Source: Clostridiaceae bacterium
GTDB taxonomy: Bacteria > Bacillota > Clostridia > Saccharofermentanales > Saccharofermentanaceae
NCBI GenBank assembly: GCA_012718915.1
Contig: JAAYBI010000006.1
Coordinates: 1-53,525 of the forward strand
Direction: 5' to 3'
Length of the DNA: 53,525 nt
A model generated the notes under the pieces. The model worked only from the letters and a program-made list of their open reading frames with translations. It did no database searches and had not been told where the DNA came from. The position numbers and the translations under genes are program-made. Position 1 is the first letter of the stretch; every line of letters begins with the position of its first letter. Positions 53,419 to 53,525 of this stretch are shown here, piece by piece.

Positions 53419-53523
53419 CTAAAACGAAACGTTTCGCGTGCCGCTCACACCACCGCCAACACCGCCCACGCCACCACAGCCCACACCAACATCGCCAACT
53501 CCACAACCCACAGCCACCACCGC
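53419..53523 (-). other. open Gly-rich frame entering from the window edge
   Basis: On the minus strand one frame is open from the window end to a TAG at 53419 and codes a glycine/valine-rich stretch (GVGCGGVGGVGGGVSGTRNV). The composition follows from the GGT/GGC-rich tract, so it may be chance. Its start, if any, lies outside the window. Confidence 0.25.
53425..53436. repeat. 12-bp palindrome, island B
   Basis: CGAAACGTTTCG is self-complementary and matches the core of the 14-bp palindrome in island A. As there, it sits between the repeats and a C/A-rich CACC tract. Confidence 0.8.
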
Positions 53524-53525
53524 CA
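53446..53525. repeat. C/A-rich CACC low-complexity tract, island B
   Basis: At least 80 bases of CACC, CCACC and CGCC units, running off the window end. Same strand and same position relative to the palindrome as the tract at 42530-42602 in island A. Confidence 0.8.

Noticed and set aside
42270-53525. Composite transposon or phage cassette between the islands
   Set aside because: No transposase, integrase or phage gene is present, and the enclosed genes (rpmB, rnf, acpS) are core genes.

Overview
The window looks like a chromosomal segment of an anaerobic, moderate-GC Firmicute of class Clostridia. The evidence is the S10-spc-alpha ribosomal protein order, strong AAGGAGG ribosome binding sites, a type Z zinc S14, an ECF transporter next to rplQ, a single-chain pyruvate:ferredoxin oxidoreductase, a clostridial-order Rnf complex (rnfCDGEAB) and DnaD/DnaI replication loaders. 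I cannot name the genus from sequence alone. No rRNA, tRNA, transposase, phage gene or CRISPR array was seen.

Layout. (1) 1-2090: the end of an M23 peptidase, a methyltransferase and Hsp33. (2) 2091-18580: a promoter, a long structured leader and then an uninterrupted ribosomal superoperon: rpsJ-rplCDWB-rpsS-rplV-rpsC-rplP-rpmC-rpsQ-rplNXE-rpsZ-rpsH-rplFR-rpsE-rpmD-rplO-secY-adk-map-infA-rpmJ-rpsMKD-rpoA-rplQ. It ends in a strong terminator, and an internal promoter with a hairpin precedes rpmJ. (3) 18580-23263: a fused two-ATPase ECF component, EcfT, a ROK sugar kinase and TruA. (4) 23320-26926: an NfeD/SPFH membrane pair, nicotinate phosphoribosyltransferase and a cyclophilin. (5) 26919-36491: a polyprenyl-linked GT2 divergent from a YfhO-type membrane protein, then BirA, a phosphohexomutase, a zinc-dependent phospholipase-like protein and a VanW/G5 envelope protein. 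(6) 36639-42154: GpmI divergent from pyruvate:ferredoxin oxidoreductase. (7) 42783-46522: dnaD-dnaI-acpS and a membrane protein with an apparently dead NlpC/P60 domain. (8) 46706-52532, minus strand: rnfCDGEAB and then rpmB.

The energy genes fit together. GpmI and the phosphohexomutase serve glycolysis, PFOR oxidises pyruvate and reduces ferredoxin, and Rnf couples ferredoxin oxidation to NAD+ reduction and ion pumping. PncB feeds the NAD pool.

The most unusual content is non-coding. Two islands (about 42270-42602 and 52986-53525) flank the roughly 10.4-kb block from dnaD to rnfC. Both carry the same modules in the same order and orientation: 86-bp tandem units built round the inverted repeat ACATACGAAA/TTTCGTATGT, then a (G)CGAAACGTTTCG(C) palindrome, then a C/A-rich CCACC tract. 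The 86-bp period equals an 87-nt mini-ORF whose stop and next start overlap as TAATG. The second island also holds two copies of another palindrome, TTACCGCCAAA/TTTGGCGGTAA. I do not recognise this family. It is the best candidate for an undescribed element here.
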